The translations under genes and the position numbers were made by a program. The notes below the pieces were generated by a model. The model was given only the letters and a program-made list of their open reading frames with translations, made no database searches and was not told where the DNA came from. DNA of 64,000 nt from Pseudonocardia benzenivorans CB1190 (GTDB lineage Bacteria; Actinomycetota; Actinomycetes; Mycobacteriales; Pseudonocardiaceae): the NCBI RefSeq assembly GCF_000196675.2, contig NC_015312.1, forward strand, positions 992,001-1,056,000, in the 5' to 3' direction. Shown here one piece after another: positions 18,116 to 29,204 of the stretch (its first letter is position 1; each line of letters starts with the position of its first letter).

Positions 18116-19402
18116 GTGCCGCCGAGCCTGGTCCCCCGTGACTACGTGTTGCTCGCCCTGCGGCTCGACCGGCTCGCCCCGGGCATCGTCGACACCTGGA
18201 CCGGTGACCCGGCGCTCCGCCGGTACGCGGCCGACGGGCCCGCCCCCGTGCCCGCCGCGCTCGCCCGCACCGCCCGACGACTGCGCGCCGAGCTGGCCGA
18301 CACCGCGCTCGGACCCACCCGGACCGGCTTCCTCGCGGCCCAGCTCCGGGCCCTGGAGTGCCTCGCCCGCCGGCTCGCGGGCGAGCCCGTCGGGTTCGTC
18401 GAGGAGGTCGCGGCCTGCTTCGACGTCGACCTCGCGGGCGTCCGTCCGGACGAGGACCGCTACCGCGCAGCCCATCGTCGCCTCGACGAGCTCCTGCCGG
18501 GCCCGGGCACGCTGCCCCAGCGCCTCACGGCCTTCCGGGAGCGCGAGCGCGTCCCCCGCGAGCGGCTCCGGGCCGCGGTCGACGCCCTGCTCGCGGCGCT
18601 GCGCGAGCGCACCCGGGCGCGGATCGGACTGCCCGTCGACGAGCACGTCGAGGTCGAGCTCGCCGTCGACAGATCGTGGTCCGGGCTCACGACGCATCTC
18701 GGCGGCCTGCGGTCGCGCGTCACGGTCAGTGCCGACGCCGGGCTGCGCGCCGCGCAGCTCGCGGGGCTCGTCGCCCACGAGGCGTACCCCGGCCACCACA
18801 CCGAACACTGCCTGGTCCGCGGCGTGCGCCGGTCCGACCGTCCCGAGCGCGGGCTCGTCGTCACCCCGTCGCCGCACAGCCTCGTCACCGAGGGGGCCGC
18901 CGACGCGGGGCTCGCCGTCGTCGGCGGTGTCGTCGGCGGTCCGGGCTGGGGGCCGTGGGTCGCCGAGGTCCTCGCCGACGTGGGCGTGCGGTGCGACGGT
19001 CCACTGGCCGAGGCGGTCGAGGACGCCCTGCGCGAGCTCGCCCCGGTGCGCCAGGACGCCGCGCTGCTGCTGCACGACCGCGGCGGAGACGTCGACGACG
19101 CTGCCGCCCACCTGCGTCGATGGTTGCTCGTGCCGGACGGCAGGGCTCGTCGGATCCTGCGGTTCGTCACCGATCCGCGCTGGCGCGGCTACACGACGAC
19201 CTACGTCGAGGGTGAGGCGCTCGTCCGGGAGTGGCTCGACGGTGCCCCCGACCGCGTCGCCCGGTACCGGACGCTGTTCGACGAGCCTCTCGCGCCGGCG
19301 CAGCTGCGGGCGGCTGCGGCGTCCGGTCCATCGGCCGTTGGTCCGCCCGGGTGCGAACCGTCCGGGCCCACCCCGGCGGAAGTACCCGAAACGCCCAGCT
19401 GA
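18116..19402 (+). CDS. DUF885-like putative metallohydrolase
   Basis: A 428-residue protein. The motif VAHEAYPGHHTEHCL near residue 222, followed by TEGAADAGL about 35 residues later, matches the DUF885 group, whose HE..PGHH plus downstream Glu is taken as a zinc-peptidase-like site. No signal peptide is seen, so a cytoplasmic enzyme is likely. The GTG at 18116 is the probable start (PPSLVPRDYVLLALRLDRL). It is shorter than many DUF885 proteins (about 550 residues). The C-terminal 25 residues are Pro/Ser-rich. Substrate unknown. Confidence 0.75.
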   Translation: MPPSLVPRDYVLLALRLDRLAPGIVDTWTGDPALRRYAADGPAPVPAALARTARRLRAELADTALGPTRTGFLAAQLRALECLARRLAGEPVGFVEEVAACFDVDLAGVRPDEDRYRAAHRRLDELLPGPGTLPQRLTAFRERERVPRERLRAAVDALLAALRERTRARIGLPVDEHVEVELAVDRSWSGLTTHLGGLRSRVTVSADAGLRAAQLAGLVAHEAYPGHHTEHCLVRGVRRSDRPERGLVVTPSPHSLVTEGAADAGLAVVGGVVGGPGWGPWVAEVLADVGVRCDGPLAEAVEDALRELAPVRQDAALLLHDRGGDVDDAAAHLRRWLLVPDGRARRILRFVTDPRWRGYTTTYVEGEALVREWLDGAPDRVARYRTLFDEPLAPAQLRAAAASGPSAVGPPGCEPSGPTPAEVPETPS

Positions 19403-19702
19403 ACGGTGAGCGCAGAGCGACGAGCGGTAGGCCGAACTGTTAAATCTGACGACAGGCGTTCTTCGCCACGCGGCGTTGCTGTTGACCGCACCCGGGTGAC
19501 CGCTAGTAGCGTTCATGGCGACGGTACGCACCCGATGCGGACCGTCCGGGGAGGCCCTGGTCGTGGTGTGTTGCACCCGAGGGGGCCGGCACCCGGCCCT
19601 CACGGGCGCTGGGCGACGAGCAGCAGGTCGTCGAGTGTCCCGTCAGGGGCCGGCCGGCCCACCAGAGAGTTGGGCGTGGTGCCGCGCCCACAAGGAGCAC
19701 CC
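19403..19702. promoter_or_regulatory. Leader and promoter region of phoH2
   Basis: A 300-base gap with no supported gene. A plausible housekeeping promoter is TTGACC (19482-19487), a 16-base spacer and TAGTAG (19504-19509). This would give a leader of about 185 bases containing GC-rich inverted segments (for example GGGGGCCGGC and GCCGGCCGGCCC). No known riboswitch consensus was recognised. Confidence 0.4.
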
Positions 19703-21058
19703 GTGACCGACCGTCGCAACGCCTTCGTTCCGGAGAGCAACGACGCACCGTCTGGCACTCCGTCCCGCTGCTACGTGCTCGACACGTCCGTGCTGCTGTC
19801 CGACCCGTGGTCGCTGACCCGGTTCGACGAGCACGACGTCGTCCTGCCGCTGGTGGTGATCTCTGAGCTCGAAGGCAAGCGCAACCACCCCGAGCTCGGG
19901 TGGTTCGCGCGTACGGCGCTGCGCCAGCTCGACGAGCTGCGCATCACGCACGGCCGTCTCGACGCCCCGATCCCGGTCGGGACCGCGGGCGGCACCCTGC
20001 ACGTCGAGCTCAACCACACCGACCCGAGCGTCCTGCCGGCCGGGTTCCGCACCGACAGCAACGACAGCCGGATCCTCGCCTGCGCGCTGAACCTGCAGGC
20101 CGAGGCCGCCGGCACCCGGGAGATCGTGCTCGTCACCAAGGACATGCCGTTGCGGGTCAAGGCCGCCGCGGTCGGTCTGCCGGCCGACGAGTACCACGCC
20201 CAGGACGTCGTCAGCTCCGGGTTCACGGGGATGGCCGACCTCGACGTCAGCCAGGAGGAGGTCGACGCCCTCTTCCGCGACGGCAGCATCGACCACGACA
20301 CCGCCCGCGATCTGCCCTGCAACACGGGCCTGCGGCTGCTCGGCGGGTCGGGTGCGGCACTCGGACGGGTCACTGCCGACAAGCGGGTGAAGCTCGTGCG
20401 CGGCGACCGCGAGGCGTTCGGGCTGCACGGACGCTCCGCCGAACAGCGCGTCGCCCTCGACCTGCTGCTCGATCCCGAGGTGGGAATCGTGTCGCTGGGC
20501 GGGCGCGCCGGGACGGGGAAGTCGGCACTGGCGCTCTGCGCCGGGCTGGAGGCGGTGCTGGAGCGTCAGCAGCACCGCAAGGTCGTGGTGTTCCGGCCGC
20601 TCTACGCCGTCGGCGGCCAGGAGCTCGGGTACCTGCCGGGCAGCGAGAGCGAGAAGATGGCGCCCTGGGCGCAGGCCGTCTTCGACACGCTCGGCGCGCT
20701 GGTCAGCCAGGACGTGATGGACGAGGTGCTCGCGCGGGGGATGCTCGAGGTGCTCCCGTTGACCCACATCCGCGGCCGCTCGCTGCACGACAGCTTCGTG
20801 ATCGTCGACGAGGCGCAGTCGCTGGAGCGCAACGTCCTGCTCACGGTGCTCTCCCGGCTCGGCACCGCCTCCCGGGTGGTACTCACGCATGACGTCGCGC
20901 AGCGCGACAACCTGCGCGTCGGCCGGCACGACGGCGTCGCCGCGGTGATCGAGAAGCTGAAGGGCCACCCGCTCTTCGCCCACATCACGCTCACCCGCAG
21001 CGAGCGCAGTCCCATCGCCGCGCTGGTGACGGAGATGCTGGAGGGCCCCGCGGCCTGA
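19703..21058 (+). CDS. phoH2: PhoH2-type PIN-PhoH ATPase/RNase
   Basis: A 451-residue two-domain protein. The N-terminal PIN nuclease domain (about 20-150) shows [12 protein letters not shown], the acidic SELEGKR and [11 protein letters not shown], and the C-terminal PhoH P-loop ATPase has [10 protein letters not shown] near residue 266 and the Walker B-like [10 protein letters not shown]. PhoH2 proteins are described as sequence-specific RNA helicase/RNases, in mycobacteria linked to a small upstream partner; no such partner is evident here. AAGGAG 5 bases before the GTG fixes the start. Orthologue of Rv1095 by type and order. A 14-base repeat overlaps the stop codon. Confidence 0.93.
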   Translation: MTDRRNAFVPESNDAPSGTPSRCYVLDTSVLLSDPWSLTRFDEHDVVLPLVVISELEGKRNHPELGWFARTALRQLDELRITHGRLDAPIPVGTAGGTLHVELNHTDPSVLPAGFRTDSNDSRILACALNLQAEAAGTREIVLVTKDMPLRVKAAAVGLPADEYHAQDVVSSGFTGMADLDVSQEEVDALFRDGSIDHDTARDLPCNTGLRLLGGSGAALGRVTADKRVKLVRGDREAFGLHGRSAEQRVALDLLLDPEVGIVSLGGRAGTGKSALALCAGLEAVLERQQHRKVVVFRPLYAVGGQELGYLPGSESEKMAPWAQAVFDTLGALVSQDVMDEVLARGMLEVLPLTHIRGRSLHDSFVIVDEAQSLERNVLLTVLSRLGTASRVVLTHDVAQRDNLRVGRHDGVAAVIEKLKGHPLFAHITLTRSERSPIAALVTEMLEGPAA

Positions 21059-21079
21059 CCTCGCCGGCCTGACCCCGCC
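21052..21079. repeat. 14-base tandem repeat at the phoH2 stop codon
   Basis: GGCCTGACCTCGCC at 21052-21065 is followed directly by GGCCTGACCCCGCC at 21066-21079. The stop TGA (21056-21058) lies in the first copy. Confidence 0.8.
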
Positions 21080-21140
21080 CGGGCGGCCTGCCGGAAGGCG
21101 GGCTGCCTCGGGTGTGGTCGGCTGATGGCGTGGCCGATGT

Positions 21141-21191
21141 GCAGGAACGGCACTTTCCCGCAACCCAGTTGCGGGAAAGTGCCGTTCCTGC
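21141..21191. terminator. 24-base perfect palindrome between convergent genes
   Basis: GCAGGAACGGCACTTTCCCG and four more bases (21141-21164) are exactly complementary to 21168-21191, with a three-base loop. It lies between the 3' ends of phoH2 (plus) and guaB1 (minus) and would form an extremely stable hairpin on either transcript, so a bidirectional terminator is likely. The arm length is unusual and could also mark a mobile palindromic repeat. Confidence 0.7.
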
Positions 21192-21231
21192 AGCAGGGGG
21201 CCCGCCACGCAGGAGCACTCCGACGGCGGGG

Positions 21232-22716
<1,485 letters not shown>

Positions 22717-22809
22717 TCAGCGCCGCATGGTTCTGAGCCGACCGGGGGGTGACGAGGGTCTCCCACGATCGGATGAGCGCGGACTACTCAGCGCGAGCAC
22801 GATGGAGAC

Positions 22810-23844
22810 ATGCCCGGGCGCTACGTCGTCGTCGGTGGTGGCGCGGTGGGCGCCACCGTCGCGGCCCAGCTGCATCTCGCCGAGATCGGCGTCGTCCTCG
22901 TCGCCCGCGGCGCGAACCTGGCGGCGTTGCGCGCCAAGGGGCTGCGCTACCTGCGCCCCGACGGTCCGCGCACCCTCCGGCTCCCTGTCGTCGCCGGCCC
23001 CGACGAGGTCACCCTCCGGTCCGACGACGTGCTCGTCGTCGCGGTGAAGTCGCAGGACACCGAGGCCGCGGTCGCCCAGTGGGCGTGGCAGCCCGTCACC
23101 GACGGGGCCGGTGCGGAGACCGCCGCGGCCGACACGCTGCCCGTCGTCCTCATGCAGAACGGCCTGGAGAACGCGCGCACGGCGTTGCGCCGCTTCACCC
23201 GCGTCGTCGACACGGTGGTGCTGAGCGGGGCCTCGCACGTGCGGCCGGGCGAGGTGGTCTCCCCGGGGAGCCCGCTCGCGGGCGGCTTCTACGTCGGTGA
23301 CGCGCCGACCGGTGCCGGGCCCGACTCCGAGCGGGTGGCCGCCGACCTGCGCAGCGCAGGCTTCGCGGTGCAGGTCGTCCCGGACATCGCCCGTTGGAAG
23401 GCGGGCAAGCTCCTCGGCAACCTCTACTGGAACCTCGACGCCCTCTACCGCCGCAGCCGGTTGCGCAACCGGCTCGGCGACGAGCTGGTCGAGGAGGCGA
23501 CGACCGTCCTGCAGGCCGCCGGGCTCGACCCGCACGCCCCGACGGTCCCCGACGCGCTCGACCGCGCGTCGTTCGAGACCGTCGACGTGCCGGGCGCCAG
23601 GCGCGGCGGATCGTCGACGTGGCAGAGCCTCGCCCGTGGCCGCGGTGCCGAGGGCGACTACCTCTACGGCGAGATCGCTCTCCTCGCGCGGCTCCACGGG
23701 CTGCGCGCCCCGCTCAACGAGGCCGTGCAGACCCGGATCGCGACCGTCGCGAGACAGGGCGTGCGGCCCCGGTCGCTCCCGATGAGCGACATCGCCGAGC
23801 TGCTGGGCTACTCGGGCATGGCCGCGCCGCTCGCGATGCTCTGA
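22810..23844 (+). CDS. Ketopantoate reductase-like (ApbA/PanE family) dehydrogenase
   Basis: A 344-residue NADPH-dependent reductase. It has an N-terminal Rossmann fold with VVGGGAVGATVA (7-18), and VVAVKSQDTEAAV and VLMQNGLENA correspond to the conserved KSQ/T and QNG segments of the family. The C-terminal helical domain contains WKAGKLLGNL, with the catalytic lysine region. It may reduce ketopantoate or another 2-oxo acid. It stands alone, divergent from guaB1, and is not in a pantothenate operon, so the substrate is uncertain. ATGGAGAC precedes the ATG. Confidence 0.85.
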   Translation: MPGRYVVVGGGAVGATVAAQLHLAEIGVVLVARGANLAALRAKGLRYLRPDGPRTLRLPVVAGPDEVTLRSDDVLVVAVKSQDTEAAVAQWAWQPVTDGAGAETAAADTLPVVLMQNGLENARTALRRFTRVVDTVVLSGASHVRPGEVVSPGSPLAGGFYVGDAPTGAGPDSERVAADLRSAGFAVQVVPDIARWKAGKLLGNLYWNLDALYRRSRLRNRLGDELVEEATTVLQAAGLDPHAPTVPDALDRASFETVDVPGARRGGSSTWQSLARGRGAEGDYLYGEIALLARLHGLRAPLNEAVQTRIATVARQGVRPRSLPMSDIAELLGYSGMAAPLAML

Positions 23845-23874
23845 CCGGCAGCGTCGGCCCCGGCGCGGCCCGGC

Positions 23875-25416
23875 TCACGGCGCGAGGAGCGCGCGGACCG
23901 CGTCGATCGTGTCGGCCTCGGCGGCGGTCTTGTCGGGCCGGTAGCGCAGCACCCGGGCGAACCGCAGCGCCACCCCGCCCGGATAGCGGACGCTGCGCTG
24001 CGCCCCGTCGAGCGCGATCTCGACGACGAGCTCGGGCCGCATCAGCACGGCGTGCCCGTCCTGTTCGCGCGCGTACCCGGGGAACGTCGCGGTCTGCCAG
24101 GCGAGCAGCTCGTCGGTCATCCCCTTGAAGGTCTTGCCGACCATGATCGGCTCGCCGCCGTCGGGGTCGCGGGCGCCGAGGTGGATGTTCGACAGTCTCC
24201 CGGTCCGCCGCCCGTAGCCCCACTCCGCGCCGAGGACGACGAGGTCGAGCGTGTGCACCGGTTTGACCTTCTGCCAGGTCTTGCCACGGCGTCCCGCCGC
24301 GTACGGCGCAGCCAGCGACTTGACGACGACCCCCTCGTGCCCGGCGGTCAACGCGTCGTCGAGGACCTGCGCGGCCTGCTCCGGATCGGGCCTGCGCACA
24401 CCCGGCATCCGGAGGTGCGCGTGCGCGTCGGCGGCGAGCAGCCCGGCCAGCGCGTCGAGGCGCTGCTCGAGCGGCGCGTCGAGCAGGTCGGCGCCGTCGA
24501 GATGCAGGAGATCGAAGAAGAAGGGGCTGAGCAGCCGCGGCGCGTCGTCGGCCTCGGATCCGTCGGAACCGAAGCGCGACATCGTGTCCTGGAACGCGCG
24601 GGGGCGGCCGTCGTCGTCGAGCGCGAGGGTCTCGCCGTCGAGCACCGCGGTGCGGCAGGGCAGCGCGCGGACCTGCTCGACGAGCTCCGGCACGGCCGCG
24701 GTGATCTCGCGCAGGCTGCGCGTCCACACCCGCACCTCGTCGCCGTCGCGGTGCACCTGGATCCGGGCGCCGTCGAGCTTGAACTCGACGGTGACCTCGG
24801 CCCCGAGGCTGTCGAGCGCCGCGTCCAGCGAGTCGCCCGGGGCCGCCAGCATCGGCCGCACCGGCACGCCGACCTGCAACGTCACCGCGTCGAGGGCCGC
24901 GATCCCGCCCGTGAGGGCCGTGGCCGCCGTCTCGGGGAGCCTGCCCGACAGCATGAACGCGCGCCTGACCGAGGCCGGCGGGACGTCGGCCGCGACGGCG
25001 ATCGCGTCGAGCATGACGCCCTCGAGCGCGCCGTGGCGCAGTTCGCCCCCGACGAGCCGGGCGAGGAACGCCTGCTCGGGCTCGGTCGCGGCGCCGAACA
25101 GGGCGGCGAGCAGCTCCTTGCGCCGCCGCGCGGAACCTGCGCCCGCCGTGCCGGCGAGCTCGGTGAACGTCGCGTCGACCTCCGCGACCGTGAGCGTCGG
25201 CTCCGCGGCGGGCTCGGTGGCCGCCGCCTGCAGGGTGCGCCAGCCGGTACCGATGCGGCCCTGCCGCGCCTCCCCGGAGAGCCAGGACGCCGCCGGCTCG
25301 ACGACGCCGTCGGCGTGCGCGGCGCGCAGGAGGGCCGCGATCGCCGCGGCCTTCTCCTTGCGGGAGCGGGTGGCGGCGACCGCGGCGGACGTCGTCACGA
25401 CCTCGGCGAGCAGCAC
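23875..25416 (-). CDS. ligB: ATP-dependent DNA ligase (LigB type)
   Basis: A 513-residue ligase. The N-terminal DNA-binding domain covers residues 1-195; the nucleotidyltransferase motif I is EFKLDGARIQ with adenylated Lys213. Later motifs are VLDGETLAL (III), SPFFFDLLH (IIIa), EGVVVKS (IV) and TWQKVKP (V), ending in an OB-fold domain. All catalytic motifs are intact. It corresponds to the mycobacterial Rv3062 type, accessory to NAD-dependent LigA. The GTG at 25416 begins MLLAEVVTTSAAV, as in orthologues. It lies downstream of the EAL-like gene on the same strand. Confidence 0.92.
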   Translation of the reverse strand: MLLAEVVTTSAAVAATRSRKEKAAAIAALLRAAHADGVVEPAASWLSGEARQGRIGTGWRTLQAAATEPAAEPTLTVAEVDATFTELAGTAGAGSARRRKELLAALFGAATEPEQAFLARLVGGELRHGALEGVMLDAIAVAADVPPASVRRAFMLSGRLPETAATALTGGIAALDAVTLQVGVPVRPMLAAPGDSLDAALDSLGAEVTVEFKLDGARIQVHRDGDEVRVWTRSLREITAAVPELVEQVRALPCRTAVLDGETLALDDDGRPRAFQDTMSRFGSDGSEADDAPRLLSPFFFDLLHLDGADLLDAPLEQRLDALAGLLAADAHAHLRMPGVRRPDPEQAAQVLDDALTAGHEGVVVKSLAAPYAAGRRGKTWQKVKPVHTLDLVVLGAEWGYGRRTGRLSNIHLGARDPDGGEPIMVGKTFKGMTDELLAWQTATFPGYAREQDGHAVLMRPELVVEIALDGAQRSVRYPGGVALRFARVLRYRPDKTAAEADTIDAVRALLAP

Positions 25417-25492
25417 CGGGCCAGTCTCGCAGCGCGCCCCGACAACTTCTCACCGATCCCGGGTCGTGGGTGGCACTTTCACCGGCCCGGCT

Positions 25493-26683
25493 CTACGCCG
25501 CGGCCACCGTCGCCGTCCGCAGCATGTCGGCGATCCGCACCACGCCGGTGCAGGTTCCGTCGGCGGCGACGAGGACGACGTCGTCGTAGCTGCGCGCGGG
25601 GTCGCCGGACAGACCGGCGCGCAGCGCCTCCCCGGTCGGGGTGTGTTCGTCGAGCACGCGCGGCCGGTCGCCCAAGGTCGCCGCGGGACGGGCCGCGTAG
25701 AGCGCCCGGCCGTACGGGCCGGAGATCGCGAGCATGAACCGGTTTCGGTCCAGGTGGCACGTCGGGACGCGGCGCGGGTCGACGAGGACGACGCCCCCCG
25801 CGTGCGGGTGGTCGGCGAACACGCGTCGGGCGTCGTCGGCGGTCGCGGTGTCGGGCAACGTGACCGCGGCCTGGGCGAGGTCGCGGACAGCGGTCGGCCG
25901 GTGCCGCGTCGCCACGGCTGCGCCGTCGGACCCCGGCGACGCATCGACGGCCCCGCCCGCGACGACGCCCGCGAGCGCGAGATCGACCGGCAGCGTCACC
26001 CCGGAGGTCGATGCCCGCCTGCGCGGCGTGGCCAGCAGCGGGCCCTGCGCGAGGGTCACGCCCAGCCCGCCGAGCGCAGTGAGCTGCCCGGGCTCGGTGA
26101 CGCCGGTCGCGACGACCCGTGCGGCCGCCGCCCCGGCGACCTCGACGAGCGCGTGCGCGACCGTCGAGGCCAGTGAGCTGTGCCCGAGCCCGGCGACGAT
26201 GTGCGGGTCGAGCTTGACCAGGTCGGGCCGTGCTGCGGCGACGACGTCGAGGCCGAACCCGCCGGCCGCGTCCAGGGCGATCCGGAAGCCCCAGGACCGC
26301 AGCTCGCGCAGCGCGTCGACCAGCGCCGCGGTCGGCGCGGCCGACGCGGGCGGGCCGACCTCCAGAACCACCGGCGGAACGGCGCGACCACGCTCGGCGA
26401 GGCCGTCGAGCATGCCGCGCAACCGTCGGCGGGACGCGACGACGGTGTCGGCGAGCACGTCGACGTGCAGCGGGACCGACGCGTCGGCGTCGGTGGCGAA
26501 GGCCAGGGACGCGAGGGCCACCGCGGCGTCGAGCTCGACGACCTGCCGGGTGCCCCAGACGGTACCGGCGGCCCGCGAGCCGATCCGGTCGCGTTCGTGC
26601 CGTGGCTGCACCTCGAAGCCGACGACGCGGGAGGTGCGCAGGTTGAAGATCGGTTCGAAGGCGAACCGTTCGTGCACGTCCAT
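25493..26683 (-). CDS. Degenerate EAL-domain protein with C-terminal CBS-like region
   Basis: A protein of about 396 residues. An EAL-like domain starts at FAFEPIFNLRTSRVVGFEVQPR; the EAL signature is replaced by EVQ, and the metal-binding Asn, Glu and DDFGTG positions are also altered (LHVDV, VLEVGP, DAAGGFG). Cyclic-di-GMP hydrolysis is therefore unlikely, whereas a sensory or binding role is possible. The C-terminal 150 residues resemble a CBS pair (DDARRVFADHPHAGGVVLVD, FMLAISGPYGRALYAARPA). ATG 26683 is chosen because it directly precedes the domain; GTG 26725 is an alternative. It sits 76 bases before ligB on the same strand. Confidence 0.75.
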   Translation of the reverse strand: MDVHERFAFEPIFNLRTSRVVGFEVQPRHERDRIGSRAAGTVWGTRQVVELDAAVALASLAFATDADASVPLHVDVLADTVVASRRRLRGMLDGLAERGRAVPPVVLEVGPPASAAPTAALVDALRELRSWGFRIALDAAGGFGLDVVAAARPDLVKLDPHIVAGLGHSSLASTVAHALVEVAGAAAARVVATGVTEPGQLTALGGLGVTLAQGPLLATPRRRASTSGVTLPVDLALAGVVAGGAVDASPGSDGAAVATRHRPTAVRDLAQAAVTLPDTATADDARRVFADHPHAGGVVLVDPRRVPTCHLDRNRFMLAISGPYGRALYAARPAATLGDRPRVLDEHTPTGEALRAGLSGDPARSYDDVVLVAADGTCTGVVRIADMLRTATVAAA

Positions 26684-26780
26684 CGCATGCCTGCCAGGGG
26701 TGAACGGACTCGGGGGAGCGGTCACAACTTGTCACGCGAAAGCGGCCGCCGGGCGACGGCCGGGTGAACGAACGGGGTCG

Positions 26781-28181
26781 TCAGTGGGGGCGCGTCATGG
26801 CCAGGACGTCGAGCGCCTCGTCGAGCTGGGCGAGCGTGAGTTTTCCGGCGTCGACGTGGCCACGTTCCAGGACGACCTCGCGGATCGTGCGGCGTTCGCT
26901 GAGCGACTGCTTCGCGATCGACGCGGCCTCCTCGTAGCCGAGGTACTTGTTCAGCGGTGTGACGATCGACGGCGACGACTCGGCGTACTCACGGGTGCGT
27001 TCGACGTCCGCCTCGGCGCCGTCGACGACCTTGTCGGCCAACAGCCGGGCGACCGCCGAGAGCAGCCGTGCGGACTCCAGGACGTTGCGCGCCATCACCG
27101 GCATCATCACGTTGAGCTCGAGGTTGCCCTGGCTGCCGGAGAACGCGACCGTCGCGTCGTTCCCGATGACCTGGGCCGCGACCATCATCGTCGCCTCGCA
27201 GATCACCGGGTTGACCTTGCCCGGCATGATCGAGCTGCCCGGCTGCAGGTCCGGCAGGTGGATCTCGGCCAGCCCGGTGCGCGGGCCCGAGGAGAGCCAG
27301 CGCAGGTCGTTGGCGATCTTGTACAACGAGACGGCGACCGTCCGCAGCGCACCCGACGCCTCGACCAGCGCGTCGCGCGAGCCCTGGGCCTCGATGTGAT
27401 CGGCGGCCTCGGACAGGACGTCGAGCCCGGTCGCCGCGCGCAGCTCCTCGACGACACCCGCCGCGAAGCCGTCCGGCGCGTTCAACCCGGTGCCGACGGC
27501 CGTGCCGCCGATCGGCAGCTGCGCGAGGCGCGGCAGCACGTCACGGACCCGGGCGGCACCGTTCTCCGCCTGCGTCGCCCAGCCGCCGGCCTCCTGACCG
27601 AGGGTGATCGGCACGGCGTCCATGAGGTGGGTGCGCCCCGCCTTGACGACGTCGGCCCAGTCGGCGCTGCGCCGCCGCAGCGAGGCGGCGAGGTGTTCGA
27701 GCGCGGGGACGACGTCCTCGGCGAGCGCCTCGGTGGCCGCCACGTGGATCGTCGTCGGGAAGACGTCGTTCGACGACTGCGACGCGTTGACGTGGTCGTT
27801 CGGGTGCACGTCGAGACCTGCTCGGGAGGCCAGCGTGGCGATGACCTCGTTGGCGTTCATGTTCGACGACGTGCCCGAGCCCGTCTGGAAGACGTCGACG
27901 GGGAAGTGCGCGTCGTGGTCGCCGGCCGCGACCTCGTCGGCAGCGCCGGCGATGGCCGCGGCGATCTCCTCCGGCAGGACGCCGATCCGCCCGTTCACGC
28001 GCGCCGCGGCCGCCTTGACCAGGCCGAGCGCCCGGATCTGGGCGCGTTCGAGGCCGCGCCCGGAGATGGGGAAGTTCTCGACGGCGCGTTGGGTCTGGGC
28101 ACGCCACAGCGCGTCGGCGGGCACCCGCACCTCGCCCATGGTGTCGTGCTCGATCCGGAACCCGTCCCCGCCGTCGCTCAT
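26781..28181 (-). CDS. fum: Class II fumarate hydratase
   Basis: A 466-residue member of the aspartase/fumarase superfamily interconverting fumarate and malate. Active-site segments are all present: [12 protein letters not shown], the TH..DA.P region of [14 protein letters not shown], and the mobile loop [11 protein letters not shown] (316-326). Aspartase would differ in several of these positions, so fumarase is the better call; the order next to glpX also fits Rv1098c-Rv1099c. The start at 28181 yields [18 protein letters not shown], the usual N-terminus. Confidence 0.95.
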   Translation of the reverse strand: MSDGGDGFRIEHDTMGEVRVPADALWRAQTQRAVENFPISGRGLERAQIRALGLVKAAAARVNGRIGVLPEEIAAAIAGAADEVAAGDHDAHFPVDVFQTGSGTSSNMNANEVIATLASRAGLDVHPNDHVNASQSSNDVFPTTIHVAATEALAEDVVPALEHLAASLRRRSADWADVVKAGRTHLMDAVPITLGQEAGGWATQAENGAARVRDVLPRLAQLPIGGTAVGTGLNAPDGFAAGVVEELRAATGLDVLSEAADHIEAQGSRDALVEASGALRTVAVSLYKIANDLRWLSSGPRTGLAEIHLPDLQPGSSIMPGKVNPVICEATMMVAAQVIGNDATVAFSGSQGNLELNVMMPVMARNVLESARLLSAVARLLADKVVDGAEADVERTREYAESSPSIVTPLNKYLGYEEAASIAKQSLSERRTIREVVLERGHVDAGKLTLAQLDEALDVLAMTRPH

Positions 28182-28241
28182 GGCCCCCAGTGTTCTCCCC
28201 GGCCGGCCCGCCCCGCGACGAGACGGCCACCACCGGGCCAC

Positions 28242-28283
28242 GACTCACACGGTCAGGCGACTCACACGGTCAGGCGACTCACA
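28242..28283. repeat. 17-base tandem repeat beyond the L,D-transpeptidase stop codon
   Basis: GACTCACACGGTCAGGC occurs at 28242-28258 and 28259-28275, with a partial third copy (GACTCACA) ending at 28283. On the minus strand each unit carries GCCTGACC. The array ends three bases from the transpeptidase stop codon. Confidence 0.88.
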
Positions 28284-28286
28284 AGA

Positions 28287-28925
28287 TCACGCAACGACCT
28301 GGACGACGGACCCCTTGCTCAACGACGAGAAGAACGTCTGCGCCGCGGCCTTGGACAGGTGGATGCAGCCGTGCGACTGCACGGACAGGCTGCCCTGGTG
28401 GAAGGCGATGCCGCCGTTGAAGAACACGGAGTAGGGCATCGGGGCGTTGTTGAACAGGCTGCTCTTGTGGTTGATGTTCTTGAACGTCACCGCGAACGTG
28501 CCCGGCGGCGTGCGCCAGCCCGGACGGCCGCTGGTGATCGGGACGGGCCCGTAGACGGCCTTTCCGTCGCGGACCAGCCAGGCCTTCTTCGTCGAGAGCT
28601 GGACGCAGGCCGCGACGGTCGCCTTGCAGGGCGTGCCCGCCGCGAGCCCGGCCACGACCGCGGTCCTCGGCGGCGCGGTCCGCGGGGCCGTCGTGACCGG
28701 GGCCGCGGTCGTTGCCGCGGTCGTCGCCGTCGTCGCCGGAGCCGGGGTGGTCGTCGGCGGCGCGGCGGGCACCTGAGCCGGCTGTTCCGGCGGCGCGGCG
28801 GCGGCCGGCGCGGTCCGGACGGCCGGCACCTCGCCCGGGAAGGCCGACGGCGTGGCGCCGGCATGGGCGCAGCCGCCGATCAGGGCCAGGCCGAGGACGA
28901 CAGCAAGTGCCCGAATCGCGCGCAT
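28287..28925 (-). CDS. L,D-transpeptidase lipoprotein (YkuD domain)
   Basis: A 212-residue exported protein. The N-terminus is a lipoprotein signal (LALIGGC, lipidated Cys19), followed by a Pro/Ala/Thr-rich linker of about 70 residues suited to spanning the periplasm. The YkuD catalytic domain occupies about 98-212, with His176 in FHQGSLSVQ and the nucleophile Cys187 in SHGCIHL. It would make 3-3 peptidoglycan cross-links or attach proteins. The residue after Cys-Ile is His where Arg or Asn is more usual. The ATG follows GATGGGGGGTACGG. A 17-base repeat array lies after the stop. Confidence 0.9.
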   Translation of the reverse strand: MRAIRALAVVLGLALIGGCAHAGATPSAFPGEVPAVRTAPAAAAPPEQPAQVPAAPPTTTPAPATTATTAATTAAPVTTAPRTAPPRTAVVAGLAAGTPCKATVAACVQLSTKKAWLVRDGKAVYGPVPITSGRPGWRTPPGTFAVTFKNINHKSSLFNNAPMPYSVFFNGGIAFHQGSLSVQSHGCIHLSKAAAQTFFSSLSKGSVVQVVA

Positions 28926-29204
28926 CCGTACCCCCCATCGCGATCATCGAAGGATCGGCGCGTCACACGCGCCCCACCAGCCCCGTTCGGGTGGTGGAAT
29001 GTTCACGATTCGGTCACGGCTGCAGCGAGGTGCCTCCCGGTCTCGCGGTCCGCTCACGACCGGGTCGGGCCCGCCGCCGGGTGACCGGCCCTGCGCACGA
29101 CGGGGTCGGCCGGAGGTCACGCACGGTGGCGCCGACCAACCGCGGCGCAGGTCGCAGGTCGACGTCCCGGTGCGTCGCGGTGTGCCGGGACGTCGGGCCC
29201 GGGG
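28926..29204. other. Intergenic region upstream of the L,D-transpeptidase gene
   Basis: These 279 bases separate the glpX stop from the transpeptidase start, both on the minus strand. I see no gene. The minus-strand stretch GTGACCGAATCGTGAACATT near 29000 is less GC-rich and may carry the transpeptidase promoter. No ydaO-type riboswitch core was recognised. Confidence 0.4.

Noticed and set aside
28926..29204. ydaO (c-di-AMP) riboswitch before the L,D-transpeptidase gene
   Set aside because: Such genes often carry one in actinobacteria, but the conserved core sequences are not present.
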